From an uncultured Pseudokineococcus sp. (GTDB taxonomy: Bacteria; Actinomycetota; Actinomycetes; Actinomycetales; Quadrisphaeraceae): DNA of 64,000 nucleotides. The notes beneath the pieces were generated by a model. The model had not been told where the DNA came from. It made no database searches and saw nothing but the letters and a program-made list of their open reading frames with translations. Location of the stretch: positions 1-64,000 of the forward strand of contig NZ_CANMPM010000010.1 in assembly GCF_947499845.1 (NCBI RefSeq). Direction: 5' to 3'. This document shows, one piece after another, positions 1-7,908 of the stretch (its first letter is position 1; each line of letters starts with the position of its first letter). The translations under genes and the position numbers were made by a program.

Positions 1-53
1 CCATGCTCCGCAACGCCACCCTCTACGAGCCCCGCCCCGCCCGCGCGGCTTGA
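1..53 (+). CDS. 3' end of a truncated gene, product unrecognised
   Basis: Only the last codons of a rightward gene are inside the window. In frame 3 they read LRNATLYEPRPARAA and end at a TGA at 51-53. The gene converges on the phosphatase gene that ends at 110. The tail is too short to assign a family. An alternative is that the frame is open by chance, because GC-rich sequence keeps frames open. Confidence 0.35.
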   Translation, partial: MLRNATLYEPRPARAA

Positions 54-109
54 CCAACCTCATAGGGACACCCCCCCGGCGAGCCGGTGCCGCAGGAGCG
101 GGGCGGGCG

Positions 110-2584
110 TCAGGCCGGCAGGTCCGGCGGCACCTCGGGCGGCACGACCTCCGGGCCCGCCTCGGCCGGGCGGGGGCCGTCCTGCGGGTGCAGGCGGACG
201 GCGAGGAGCGCGACGTCGTCGTGGCTCGCCTCCGGGCGCAGCCGCTCGAGGAGCTCGTCGAGCACCTCCTCGAGCGGCAGGTGCGCGACGTCGGACAGCT
301 CGCGCCGCAGGCGCGCCAGGCCCTCCTGCAGGCCCTGGTCGCGGCGCTCGACGAGGCCGTCGGTGTAGAGCAGCAGGGTGCTGCCGCGGTCGACGACGGC
401 GGTGCCCTCGTGGCGCCGGGTGTCGGGCAGGATCCCGAGCAGCAGGTCGGTGCGGGCCGCCAGCAGCTGGTGCACCTCGCCGTCGGGCGTCGCGAGCATG
501 GGCGGCGGGTGCCCCGCGTTGGACCACCGCAGGCGGGTCAGGCCCTCGGCGCGCATGTCCGGCGTCTGCTCGACGCGCACGACGACGGCGGTCGCCGTCG
601 TCTCCAGCAGGAGGCCCTCCATCGCCGCGTCGAGGCCGGCCAGGGTCTCCGCCGGGCCGGCGCCGTGGTGGAAGGCGATGCCGCGCAGCAGTCCGCGCAG
701 CTGGCCCATCGCCGCGGCCGCGGCCGTGTCGTGGCCGACGACGTCGCCGATGACGACGACGGTGTCGCCGCTGCGCTGGAGGAAGGCGTCGTACCAGTCG
801 CCGCCCACGCGCGCGGCCTCCGCGGCCGGCACGTAGCGCACGGCGATCTCGGTGTGGTCGGGCGCCGGCGGCGCCGTGAGGAGGCTGCGCTGCAGCTCCT
901 CCGCCAGCGACAGCTGGGCCCGGTAGAGCCGCGCGTTGTCGAGGCCGACGCCGGCGCGCTCCGCGAGCTGCCGGGCCACCGCCATGTCCTCCTCGCCCGG
1001 ACCCTCGCGCCCGGCGCCGCGGAAGACGGTGAGGACGCCGAGCGTCCGCCCCCGCGCCACGAGCGGCACGATCGTCGCCCAGCGCGGCGCCAGGGTCGCC
1101 AGGACCTCCGCCGCACGGCCCGGCCGCAGGACCCGCGCGATGGACACGTGCGCCGGCTCGGGCACCTCGACCAGCTGCCCGACCGCGAGGGCGCGGTCGA
1201 GGTAGCTCGCGTCGTCGAGCGCCTCGAGCCGGTGGCGGGCGTAGACCTCGACGAGGGGCCGGAGGTCCTCCTCGGCGTGCCACCAGCCGACGTCCTGCAG
1301 GCGGCCGTCGTCGCGCACGAGGGTGACGACGGACCAGTCGGCGAGCAGCGGCACGACGAGGCGGGCCAGGCGCGCCACCGCCGCCTCGGGGTCCAGCGTC
1401 GCGGCGAGCTCGGCGCTGACGCGGGAGAGCACCTCGCGCCGCGCCGCCTCCTGGACCTCCCGCTCCTGCAGGGCGCGGCGCTCGGTGACGTCGGTGAAGT
1501 ACACCGACAGCCCGTCGTCGACGGGGAAGGCGCGCACCTCGTACCAGCCGTCGAGCGGTGCCGGGTAGTACGCCTCGAAGGTGCGCGGACGCCCCTCGGC
1601 GACAGCGCGTCGGTACTCGACGTCGAAGGGGCTCCCCGGCTCGGCGGCGGCCGGGAAGAGGTTCCAGACGACCCGGCCGAGGAGCTCGTCGCGCCGGCGC
1701 CCGAGGAGCCGCTCGGCCTCGGCGTTGACGTAGGTGAAGCGCCACTCCCGGTCGACGGAGTAGAAGGCCGCGGACATGGACTCGAGCACGCGCCGCACGC
1801 CCGCCTCGGCCGACTGGACGTCGGTGACGTCGTAGGCGGCGCCGAGGAGGCGCAGGCGCCCGTCACCGCCGTGCAGCGCCCGGCCGCGCGCGGAGATCCA
1901 CCGCACCACCCCGCCGGGGAGCACGATGCGGTACTCCGAGGCGAAGTCGCCGACCGCCTCGACCGCCGCCGTCACGTCCGCCATGACGCGGTCGCGGTCC
2001 TCCGGGTGCAGGCGAGCCTCGAAGTCGGCGAGGGAGCGGCCGAAGGTGGCCGGGTCGTAGCCGAAGATGGCGATGAGGCGGTCGTCCCACTCGAGGTGCG
2101 ACGTCGCCACGTCGAGGTCGAAGCCGCCGACGCCGGCGGCCTCGATGGCGAGGCCCCAGCGCAGGCGGCTGCTCTCGAGCTCGTCGGCGAGGTCCCCGCG
2201 CTCGCCCTCGGTGACGACGGCGGCCGCCAGCTCGACGAGCACCGCCACCTCGTCCTCGGTCCACGGCCGCGGTGACGCGCTGTGGACGGCGAGCGCCCCC
2301 ACCGGTCGGTCGCCCGCCAGGAGCGGGACGGCGAGCAGGGCGCCGACGTCGCCCGCCAGGACCTCGGGCGCCGCGGCGGTCCGCGCGTCGAGGACGGCGT
2401 CGGTGACGACGAGGGGTCCGTCGACGGCGGGCGCGAGCAGCGCGTCGGCGCGCAGGGCCGCGAGGTCGCCGTGGAGCCGCACGCCGTCGGCCGCGAGCAC
2501 GCGGCGGGCGAGGCCGGCGAGCCGCTCGCGCGGGCTGGGGCCCTCCGGGGCCGGGGAGCCCGGGGGCGACGTCGGCGTCGTCAT
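110..2584 (-). CDS. PAS/GAF sensor protein with SpoIIE-type PP2C phosphatase domain
   Basis: This 824-residue protein is probably a cytoplasmic serine/threonine phosphatase (RsbU/SpoIIE class), the kind that dephosphorylates anti-anti-sigma factors in partner-switching stress pathways. Domains in order are a GAF-like domain (about 20-125), a PAS with PAC segment (145-255, containing LEWDDRLIAIFGYD), a second PAS (265-375), a second GAF (390-550) and the phosphatase (575-800). Metal-binding PP2C motifs are visible as GGDWYD (594-599), IGDVVGHD (612-619) and SHDDVALL (787-794). No transmembrane segment is seen, so the sensed signal is probably intracellular. The start is ATG. No anti-sigma or STAS gene lies beside it, so its target is not shown by context. 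The family call is secure and the substrate is inference. Confidence 0.9.
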   Translation of the reverse strand: MTTPTSPPGSPAPEGPSPRERLAGLARRVLAADGVRLHGDLAALRADALLAPAVDGPLVVTDAVLDARTAAAPEVLAGDVGALLAVPLLAGDRPVGALAVHSASPRPWTEDEVAVLVELAAAVVTEGERGDLADELESSRLRWGLAIEAAGVGGFDLDVATSHLEWDDRLIAIFGYDPATFGRSLADFEARLHPEDRDRVMADVTAAVEAVGDFASEYRIVLPGGVVRWISARGRALHGGDGRLRLLGAAYDVTDVQSAEAGVRRVLESMSAAFYSVDREWRFTYVNAEAERLLGRRRDELLGRVVWNLFPAAAEPGSPFDVEYRRAVAEGRPRTFEAYYPAPLDGWYEVRAFPVDDGLSVYFTDVTERRALQEREVQEAARREVLSRVSAELAATLDPEAAVARLARLVVPLLADWSVVTLVRDDGRLQDVGWWHAEEDLRPLVEVYARHRLEALDDASYLDRALAVGQLVEVPEPAHVSIARVLRPGRAAEVLATLAPRWATIVPLVARGRTLGVLTVFRGAGREGPGEEDMAVARQLAERAGVGLDNARLYRAQLSLAEELQRSLLTAPPAPDHTEIAVRYVPAAEAARVGGDWYDAFLQRSGDTVVVIGDVVGHDTAAAAAMGQLRGLLRGIAFHHGAGPAETLAGLDAAMEGLLLETTATAVVVRVEQTPDMRAEGLTRLRWSNAGHPPPMLATPDGEVHQLLAARTDLLLGILPDTRRHEGTAVVDRGSTLLLYTDGLVERRDQGLQEGLARLRRELSDVAHLPLEEVLDELLERLRPEASHDDVALLAVRLHPQDGPRPAEAGPEVVPPEVPPDLPA

Positions 2585-2665
2585 CGGCCCTCCTCGCTCG
2601 TCGGCCGCCCGTCATCCTGCCCGACGGGGCGGCCCACCGGGATCAGCCGGCGGGCCGCGCCCGCG

Positions 2666-3313
2666 CTACGACCGGCGTGGCACCGCACCGGCCCGCACCT
2701 CGACGTGGCCGCGGGCCAGGGTCGCCGCCCCGACGTCCTCGAGCTCCTCCTCGACGGCCCGCCAGGGGCGCGCCGCGACGTCCACGCCCCCGAGCGCGCA
2801 CGCGGCCCGCGACGCCAGGCGCACCGGCAGCGTCCCCCGCGCCACCGTCGTGTCGACGACGGCCGCGCGGGCACCGGGCCGGGCCGCCGCGAGGGCCGTG
2901 GCCCACGCCCCCCGCCAGTCCGGCATGAGCGAGAGGCTGTAGGGCGCCAGCACCGCGTCGGCGGGCCCGCCGAGGACGTCCCGCAGGCGCGCGGCCGGCA
3001 CCCGCTGCGCGTCGGCGAGCAGGAGGCGGACGCGGTCGGGGCCGAGGCGGGCGGCGCGTCGGCGCGCGGCGCCGAGCATGCTCGCGCTCGCGTCCAGCCC
3101 GAGCACGACGCCGTGGGGCCCGGCGGCGGCGAGGAGGGCCGGCAGGTCCGGGCCGGTGCCGCAGCCGACGACCAGGACCCTCGCGCCCGGTTCCACGTGG
3201 ATCATCTCCACCGCCACCTCGCGGCCGGGGGCGTACAGCGGCTCGGCGGAGACGAGGTCGTACCAGCGGCCGAGGAGGGCGTAGCGCGTGCGCCCGGCGT
3301 CCGGTGCGGCCAC
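2666..3313 (-). CDS. Class I SAM-dependent methyltransferase
   Basis: This protein of about 215 residues has the Rossmann-type SAM-binding motif VLVVGCGTGPD followed by GLDASASML, the motif I and post-I arrangement of small class I methyltransferases. The N-terminus (YALLGRWYDLVSAEPLY) resembles UbiE/phospholipid methyltransferase-like proteins, but nothing here identifies the substrate. The GTG at 3313 is preferred because GAGGAGG sits five bases upstream. A GTG at 3340 would add nine residues and has a weaker, more distant GGGAGG. A parS-like sequence with one mismatch lies inside the gene at 3190-3203. The gene is divergent from the flavoprotein gene and probably transcribed alone. Confidence 0.8.
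   Translation of the reverse strand: MAAPDAGRTRYALLGRWYDLVSAEPLYAPGREVAVEMIHVEPGARVLVVGCGTGPDLPALLAAAGPHGVVLGLDASASMLGAARRRAARLGPDRVRLLLADAQRVPAARLRDVLGGPADAVLAPYSLSLMPDWRGAWATALAAARPGARAAVVDTTVARGTLPVRLASRAACALGGVDVAARPWRAVEEELEDVGAATLARGHVEVRAGAVPRRS
3190..3203. other. parS-like site, one mismatch
   Basis: GTTCCACGTGGATC differs at one base from the perfect palindrome GTTCCACGTGGAAC found three times around parAB. It lies in the coding sequence of the methyltransferase gene, about 30 kb from the main cluster. It could be an outlying ParB site or a chance match. Confidence 0.4.
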
Positions 3314-3536
3314 GGGCGCCTCCTCGGGTCGGTGCCGCACGCACGGCCGATGCCTCCCGACGCCGTGGGTGAGGTCAGCGGGAAGAGGGCCCCAGCCTGC
3401 CGCCCGGCGCCCGCGCCGTCACGACGAGCGCTCCGGGGGGTCGTCCGCGAGACTGACGTCCCGACTCGTGGACGCCCCTCGACCTCCCGTCGACGGGAGC
3501 GACGACGGCGCCGCGGCGCCCGGAGGGAGAGCGAGC

Positions 3537-5069
3537 GTGACGTCACCGTCCGTGCGCCCCGACGACGACCCGTTCGACGTGCCCCGGGACGAGCCCGACC
3601 CCGCCGCGCGGACGTGGCCGGCGGGCTCGCGGCTCGACGACGCCGACGCGGCGACCGCGTGGGACCTCCTCGTCGTCGGCGGCGGGACGGCGGGGCTCGT
3701 GGGCGCGCAGACGGCCGCGGCCCTGGGAGCCCGGGTGCTGCTCGTCGAGCGCGACCGCACGGGCGGGGAGTGCCTGTGGTCCGGCTGCCTGCCGTCCAAG
3801 GCGCTGCTCGCGGCCGCCGCCGCGGCCGCGGACGCGCGCCGTGCGCACCGTCTGGGCGTGCGGGCCGAGGTCTCCGTCGACTTCCCCGCCGTCATGGCGC
3901 ACGTGCGAGCGGCGGTCGAGGAGATCCGGCCGGTCGACGCCCCGGAGGCGCTCGAGGCCGCCGGGGTCCGCGCCGTCCGGGGCACCGTGCTCTTCACCGG
4001 CCCGACCACCGCCGCGGTGGACGGCCGGGAGGTGCGCTTCGCGCGCGCCCTCCTGGCCACCGGCTCGCAGCCGGCCGTCCTCACGCTGCCCGGCACCGAC
4101 GGCGCCGCACCCCTCGTGCCCGACGACGTCTGGGACCTCGACGAGCTCCCCGACCGCCTCGCCGTCGTCGGCGGGGGCACCACGGGCGCCGAGATGGCCC
4201 AGGCCTTCGCCCGGCTCGGGTCGCGCGTCGTCCTCGTCGAGGCCGGCCCCCGCCTCCTGCCCGGCGAGGACGCCGACGCCGCGGCCGTCGTCGCGGACGC
4301 CCTGCGCGCCGACGGCGTCGACGTGCGCACCGGCGCCCGGGCCTCCTCCGTCCAGCCCGGCGCCGGCGGCGCGGGGGCGCTCGTCCTCGCCGACGGCACC
4401 GAGGTCCCCTACGACCGCCTGCTGCTCGCCGGCCCGCGCCGTCCCCGGCTCGAGGGCCTCGGGCTGCGCGCGGCCGGCGTCGAGGTGGGCGACGACGGGC
4501 AGCTCGTCCTCGACGGGCTGCGGACGACCAGCCCGCGCGTGTGGGCCGCCGGTGACGTCACGGGCGAGGACACCTACACCCACACGGCAGGCGTGCGCGG
4601 GTCCGACGCCGCCGTCGCCGCGGTGCTCGGCCTGCCCCGTCGCCCCAGCCCCGTGGTCCCCCGCGTCACCTTCACCGACCCCGAGCTCGCCGCCGTCGGC
4701 GAGCCCACGACGGGCGCACGGCCGGGACGGCGCGTGCTGCACCAGGCGCACGACCACGTGGACCGCGCCGTCGCCGAGGGCCGCACCGAGGGCTTCACGC
4801 GCGTCGTCGTCGACCGCCGCGGCCGGGTGCGCGGCGCCACCGTCGTCGGCCCCCGCGCCGGCGAGGTGCTCGCCGAGCTCACCGCCGCCGTCGTCGACGG
4901 GACGACGACCAGCGCCCTCGTCGCGCGCACCCACCCCTACCCCACGTACGGCGACGGGCCGTGGAACGCGGCGATCGCCGACTACCGGCGCTGGCTCGGC
5001 ACCGCCCCGGTGCGGGCGGTGACGGGAGCGCTCGTCGCCGTCCGGCGGCGGCTGCCCGTGCGGGACTGA
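3537..5069 (+). CDS. FAD-dependent pyridine nucleotide-disulfide oxidoreductase (MerA/Lpd-like)
   Basis: This 510-residue flavoprotein belongs to the class I disulfide oxidoreductases. It has an FAD-binding GGGTAG (48-53), a redox pair CLWSGC (79-84), a second Rossmann motif VVGGGTTGAE for NAD(P)H (about 209-219), and the C-terminal dimerisation domain starting near VPRVTFTDPELAAVGEP. The C-terminal HxHPTxxE motif of dihydrolipoamide dehydrogenases reads HPYPTYGD here, so the catalytic second histidine is tyrosine and the glutamate is aspartate. That argues against a true Lpd and favours a mercuric-reductase-like or undefined reductase. The N-terminal MerA heavy-metal domain is absent. GTG 3537 is chosen because GGAGGG lies nine bases upstream. 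The substrate is unknown. Confidence 0.85.
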   Translation: MTSPSVRPDDDPFDVPRDEPDPAARTWPAGSRLDDADAATAWDLLVVGGGTAGLVGAQTAAALGARVLLVERDRTGGECLWSGCLPSKALLAAAAAAADARRAHRLGVRAEVSVDFPAVMAHVRAAVEEIRPVDAPEALEAAGVRAVRGTVLFTGPTTAAVDGREVRFARALLATGSQPAVLTLPGTDGAAPLVPDDVWDLDELPDRLAVVGGGTTGAEMAQAFARLGSRVVLVEAGPRLLPGEDADAAAVVADALRADGVDVRTGARASSVQPGAGGAGALVLADGTEVPYDRLLLAGPRRPRLEGLGLRAAGVEVGDDGQLVLDGLRTTSPRVWAAGDVTGEDTYTHTAGVRGSDAAVAAVLGLPRRPSPVVPRVTFTDPELAAVGEPTTGARPGRRVLHQAHDHVDRAVAEGRTEGFTRVVVDRRGRVRGATVVGPRAGEVLAELTAAVVDGTTTSALVARTHPYPTYGDGPWNAAIADYRRWLGTAPVRAVTGALVAVRRRLPVRD

Positions 5070-5076
5070 GCCCACC

Positions 5077-5148
5077 GCGCGTCCGGTCGGGTCCGCGCGT
5101 CCGGTCGGGTCCGCGCGTCCGGTCGGGTCCGCGCGTCCGGTCGGGTCC
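5077..5148. repeat. Four tandem 18-bp repeats
   Basis: The unit GCGCGTCCGGTCGGGTCC is repeated exactly four times directly after the flavoprotein stop codon. No gene overlaps it. It is the first of several short tandem arrays placed at gene 3' ends in this window. Confidence 0.95.
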
Positions 5149-5149
5149 G

Positions 5150-5255
5150 CGGGCGGGGTCGCGCGCGCTCCGGCACTGGCTCGGCGCTCTGCGGCCGGGT
5201 GCCGCTGGGGTCCGGGCGCCGGCCTGACGTGCACTCCGCGCACACGGCCCCGACC
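5150..5255 (-). repeat. Degenerate fourth copy of the 105-bp palindromic element
   Basis: Read on the minus strand, the core (5171-5234) begins GTGCACGTCAGGC and ends AGCCAGTGCCG, matching both ends of the copies at 42.6, 42.8 and 51.0 kb. The middle has diverged but can still fold, with GGCGC facing GCGCC. The outer arms differ in sequence from every other copy, yet GTGTGCGC still faces GCGCGCGC when two G-T pairs are allowed. It sits in the convergent gap between the flavoprotein gene and dnaB. Confidence 0.6.
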
Positions 5256-5366
5256 GCTCGTGCATCCCTCCGGGCCTGGGGTGCTCCCCGCGCGCGTGCC
5301 CCGCCCGCTCGTGCATCCGTCCGGCCTCGGGTGCTCCCCGCCCGCACCGCCCGCCCACTCGTGCGC
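5256..5366. repeat. Imperfect tandem repeat, 51-bp pitch
   Basis: GCTCGTGCATCC recurs at 5256 and 5307 and a decayed CTCGTGCG at about 5358. The units are about 51 bp and share GGGTGCTCCCCGC-type blocks. Together with the 18-bp array and the palindromic element this fills the roughly 350-bp convergent gap before dnaB, where I see no gene. Confidence 0.75.
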
Positions 5367-5399
5367 CGAGCGGGTCGCCGGCGCCGCCGCTCGCCCCGA

Positions 5400-5414
5400 G
5401 AGGGCCGCGCCCTC
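5400..5414 (-). terminator. Short hairpin after dnaB
   Basis: GAGGGC and GCCCTC form a 6-bp stem with a 3-base loop just beyond the dnaB stop codon. There is no T tract. It is a weak candidate for the end of the dnaB transcript. Confidence 0.35.
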
Positions 5415-5420
5415 CGTCTC

Positions 5421-6797
5421 TCAGCCGCCCTGGGCCATGTCGACGAAGCGCGAGTAGTGGCCCTGGAAGGCGACGGTGATGGTGTCGGTGGGCCCGTTGC
5501 GGTGCTTGGCGACGATGAGGTCGGCCTCGCCGGCGCGCGGGGACTCGCGCTCGTAGGCGTCCTCGCGGTGCAGGAGGATCACCATGTCGGCGTCCTGCTC
5601 GATCGAGCCCGACTCGCGCAGGTCGGACATCGCGGGCCGCTTGTCGGTGCGCTGCTCGGGTCCGCGGTTGAGCTGCGAGATGGCGATGACGGGCACCTCG
5701 AGCTCCTTGGCGAGGAGCTTGAGCGCGCGGGAGAACTCCGAGACCTCCTGCTGGCGGCTCTCCACGCGCTTGCCGGAGCTCATGAGCTGCAGGTAGTCGA
5801 TGACGACGAGCTTGAGCCCGTGCCGCTGCTTGAGCCGGCGGCACTTCGACCGGATCTCCATGAGCGACATGTTGGGCGAGTCGTCGATGAACAGCGGCGC
5901 CTCGCTGACCTTGCCCATGGTGCGGGCGAGGCGCGTCCAGTCCTCCTCGCGCATCGTGCCCTTGCGCATGTGCTGCAGCGAGACCGTCGCCTCGGCCGAC
6001 AGCAAGCGCATGGTGATCTCGTTGCGGCTCATCTCGAGCGAGAAGACGACCGCGGGCAAGCCATTCTTTATCGCCGCAGAACGCGCAATATCTAATCCCA
6101 CAGTCGATTTCCCGATCGCTGGCCTCGCGGCGATGACGATCATCTGGCCGGCGTGGAGGCCGTTGGTCAGCTGGTCGAGGTCCGCGAAGCCCGTCGGCAC
6201 GCCCACCATGCCCTCGCCGCGGTGGCTCGAGGCCTCGATCTCGTCGATCGTGCCCTCGATGATGTCGGCGATGGGCAGGTAGTCCTCGCTGCTGCGCCGC
6301 TCGGTGACCTTGTAGACCTCCGCCTGCGCGGAGTCGACGATGCCGTCGACGTCGCCCCCGCCCGCGGCGTAGCCCATCTGCACGATGCGGGTGCCGGCCT
6401 CGACGAGGCGCCGCAGCACGGCGCGCTCGCGCACGATCTCGGCGTAGTAGCCCGCGTTGGCCGCCGTGGGGACCGACGCGATGAGGGTGTGCAGGTAGGC
6501 CGCGCCGCCGACCCGGCCGAGGTCGCCCCGGCGGTTGAGCTCGGCGGCCACCGTGACGGCGTCGGCGGGCTCGCCCCGCCCGTAGAGGTCGGTGATGGCC
6601 TCGAAGACGCTCTCGTGGTTCGGCCGGTAGAAGTCGGTGCTGCGGAGCACCTCGACGACGTCGGCGATGGCGTCCTTGCTGAGCATCATGCCGCCGAGGA
6701 CGCTCTGCTCCGCGGCGACGTCCTGCGGCGGCGTGCGCCCCAGGTCCTCCGACGGCGGACCGGACGTCTCGAACCTGTCGACCTCCGCCAGGCTCAT
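5421..6797 (-). CDS. dnaB: Replicative DNA helicase DnaB
   Basis: This 458-residue protein is the hexameric helicase that unwinds DNA at the fork, near the usual length for the family and with no intein. The N-terminal primase-interacting domain (about 20-125, AAEQSVLGGMML) is followed by the RecA-like domain with Walker A ARPAIGKST (224-232), and DLRESGSIEQDAD is present intact. The ATG at 6797 is preceded by GGGAGAGGG. Codons 224-247, covering Walker A and the next helix, use codons foreign to the rest of the gene (AGG, CCA, AAA, ACT, GGA, TTA, GAT, ATT, CGT, TCT, ATA, AAT). Local GC falls to about 50% there, while the protein sequence stays normal. The gene is monocistronic. Confidence 0.97.
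   Translation of the reverse strand: MSLAEVDRFETSGPPSEDLGRTPPQDVAAEQSVLGGMMLSKDAIADVVEVLRSTDFYRPNHESVFEAITDLYGRGEPADAVTVAAELNRRGDLGRVGGAAYLHTLIASVPTAANAGYYAEIVRERAVLRRLVEAGTRIVQMGYAAGGGDVDGIVDSAQAEVYKVTERRSSEDYLPIADIIEGTIDEIEASSHRGEGMVGVPTGFADLDQLTNGLHAGQMIVIAARPAIGKSTVGLDIARSAAIKNGLPAVVFSLEMSRNEITMRLLSAEATVSLQHMRKGTMREEDWTRLARTMGKVSEAPLFIDDSPNMSLMEIRSKCRRLKQRHGLKLVVIDYLQLMSSGKRVESRQQEVSEFSRALKLLAKELEVPVIAISQLNRGPEQRTDKRPAMSDLRESGSIEQDADMVILLHREDAYERESPRAGEADLIVAKHRNGPTDTITVAFQGHYSRFVDMAQGG
6057..6128 (-). other. Low-GC codon island over the DnaB P-loop
   Basis: These 72 bases encode residues ARP to GL around GKST. Almost every codon differs from the choices used on both sides, including the rare TTA, ATA and AGG codons. 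The edges are sharp. Mycobacterial DnaB proteins can carry an intein at the P-loop, so the tract coincides with a known homing site. Confidence 0.85.
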
Positions 6798-6935
6798 GCG
6801 CCCACCCGCCCTCTCCCACCTCGGTGCCCCGCGCCGACCGTCTCCGGCACCGGGCTGCGCGGGCCTCCGGGAGGTCCGCCCGCCGGACGCTAGGGGCGGC
6901 CACCGACAGCCGTCGAACCGCGCACGCACACCCCC

Positions 6936-7099
6936 TGTGCACAGCGCTGTGAACACCTGTGGACAGGCTCGGCGCGGCGTCCACAGGCCGTGGACAGAGG
7001 TGTGGACGGTCGCCGCCCGCCACGTCCGCGCACGGCCCGTGACCAGCACCGACGTCGTGCACCGGGTGTGGACGCCGACGTGACGAGCATGTGTCCACG
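6936..7099. promoter_or_regulatory. Cluster of DnaA-box-like sites upstream of dnaB
   Basis: In the 419-bp gap between dnaB and the TetR gene there are several 9-mers one or two bases from TTGTCCACA. They include CTGTGCACA (6936-6944, minus), CTGTCCACA (6958-6966, minus), GCGTCCACA (6977-6985), CTGTCCACG (6989-6997, minus), CCGTCCACA (7001-7009, minus) and GCGTCCACA (7067-7075, minus). No gene is seen in this gap. The sites could couple dnaB expression to DnaA or titrate DnaA. Confidence 0.5.
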
Positions 7100-7216
7100 C
7101 CTCGGACGCGCGGTGTCCGTCCGGTCCGGGCGGCGCGGTCCTGGCGCGCTCGTGGCGCGCTGCGGGCGCGGTGGGCGGACCGACCGGCGTCACGGAGGGT
7201 CGCCCGACGGCGGAGG

Positions 7217-7906
7217 TCAGGGGGCCGCTCGGAGGAGGGCGTCGACGTCGGCCCGCAGGACGGCGTGGGCGGTCGCCACGTCCGGCACCGTGCCGCTGAG
7301 CAGCCCCAGGGCCAGGCCGTCCGCGCGGGTGAGGAGCGCCGTCACGGCGGTCGCCGCGCGCCCCGCGTCGAGGGCCCCCTCGTCCACGAGGCGGTCCACC
7401 CACGTGCGGACCCGCTCCGCCGTCGCCTGCACGCCGCCCTCGAGCAGGGCCCGGCCCAGCGGCGTGGCGCGTGGGCCGACGGCGTCGGTGAGCAGCGCCG
7501 CCCACGGCTCGAGCAGGTGGAGCTGCGCGTCGTCCGCCGGGAGGAGCTGGGCGACGCACTCGGCGAGGCGGTCCGCGGCCGGCACGTCCCGCTCCGCGAT
7601 GCGCCGGTCGTCGAGGTGGGGGTCCACGGCCCGCCGGGCCACCGCGACGAGGAGGTCCTCCTGGCGCGGGAACCAGTAGCGCAGCGTGCTGGCGCCGAGT
7701 CCGGCGCGCTGCGCGACGGCGCGCACGGACACCGCCGCGTAGCCGGCCTCGGCGACGAGCTCCTCGGCGGCGCGCAGCAGCTGCTCGCGGCGGTCGACCG
7801 CGCTGCGCACGCCGGCCGGGGCGCCCCCGGCCGGGTCCGCGGCGAGGGGTCCTCCGGCGCCCCGCCCCCCGGCGGTCACGTCGTCCGCGTCCCGGGCGCC
7901 GTCCAC
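7217..7906 (-). CDS. TetR family transcriptional regulator
   Basis: This 229-residue protein has a TetR-type helix-turn-helix (about residues 40-85, VRAVAQRAGLGASTLRYWF) and a helical ligand-binding half. The GTG at 7906 is placed by a GAGGG six bases upstream. The start lies just before the stop codon of the upstream membrane-protein gene, so the two overlap in organisation and are probably translationally coupled. A GTG at 7810 would give a shorter form without the 32-residue Gly/Ala-rich N-terminus, but lacks a nearby ribosome site. Its likely targets are its own operon and the divergent MATE gene, whose starts flank a palindromic sequence. The ligand is unknown. Confidence 0.88.
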   Translation of the reverse strand: MDGARDADDVTAGGRGAGGPLAADPAGGAPAGVRSAVDRREQLLRAAEELVAEAGYAAVSVRAVAQRAGLGASTLRYWFPRQEDLLVAVARRAVDPHLDDRRIAERDVPAADRLAECVAQLLPADDAQLHLLEPWAALLTDAVGPRATPLGRALLEGGVQATAERVRTWVDRLVDEGALDAGRAATAVTALLTRADGLALGLLSGTVPDVATAHAVLRADVDALLRAAP

Positions 7907-7908
7907 CG

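Noticed and set aside
50-2275. 741-codon plus-strand frame over the phosphatase gene
   Set aside because: It is the antisense of a gene with clear PAS, GAF and PP2C motifs and has no recognisable domain.
5421-6797. Intein inside DnaB
   Set aside because: The protein is contiguous and of normal length through both known insertion sites (GKST and RESG/SIEQD). Only the codon island remains.
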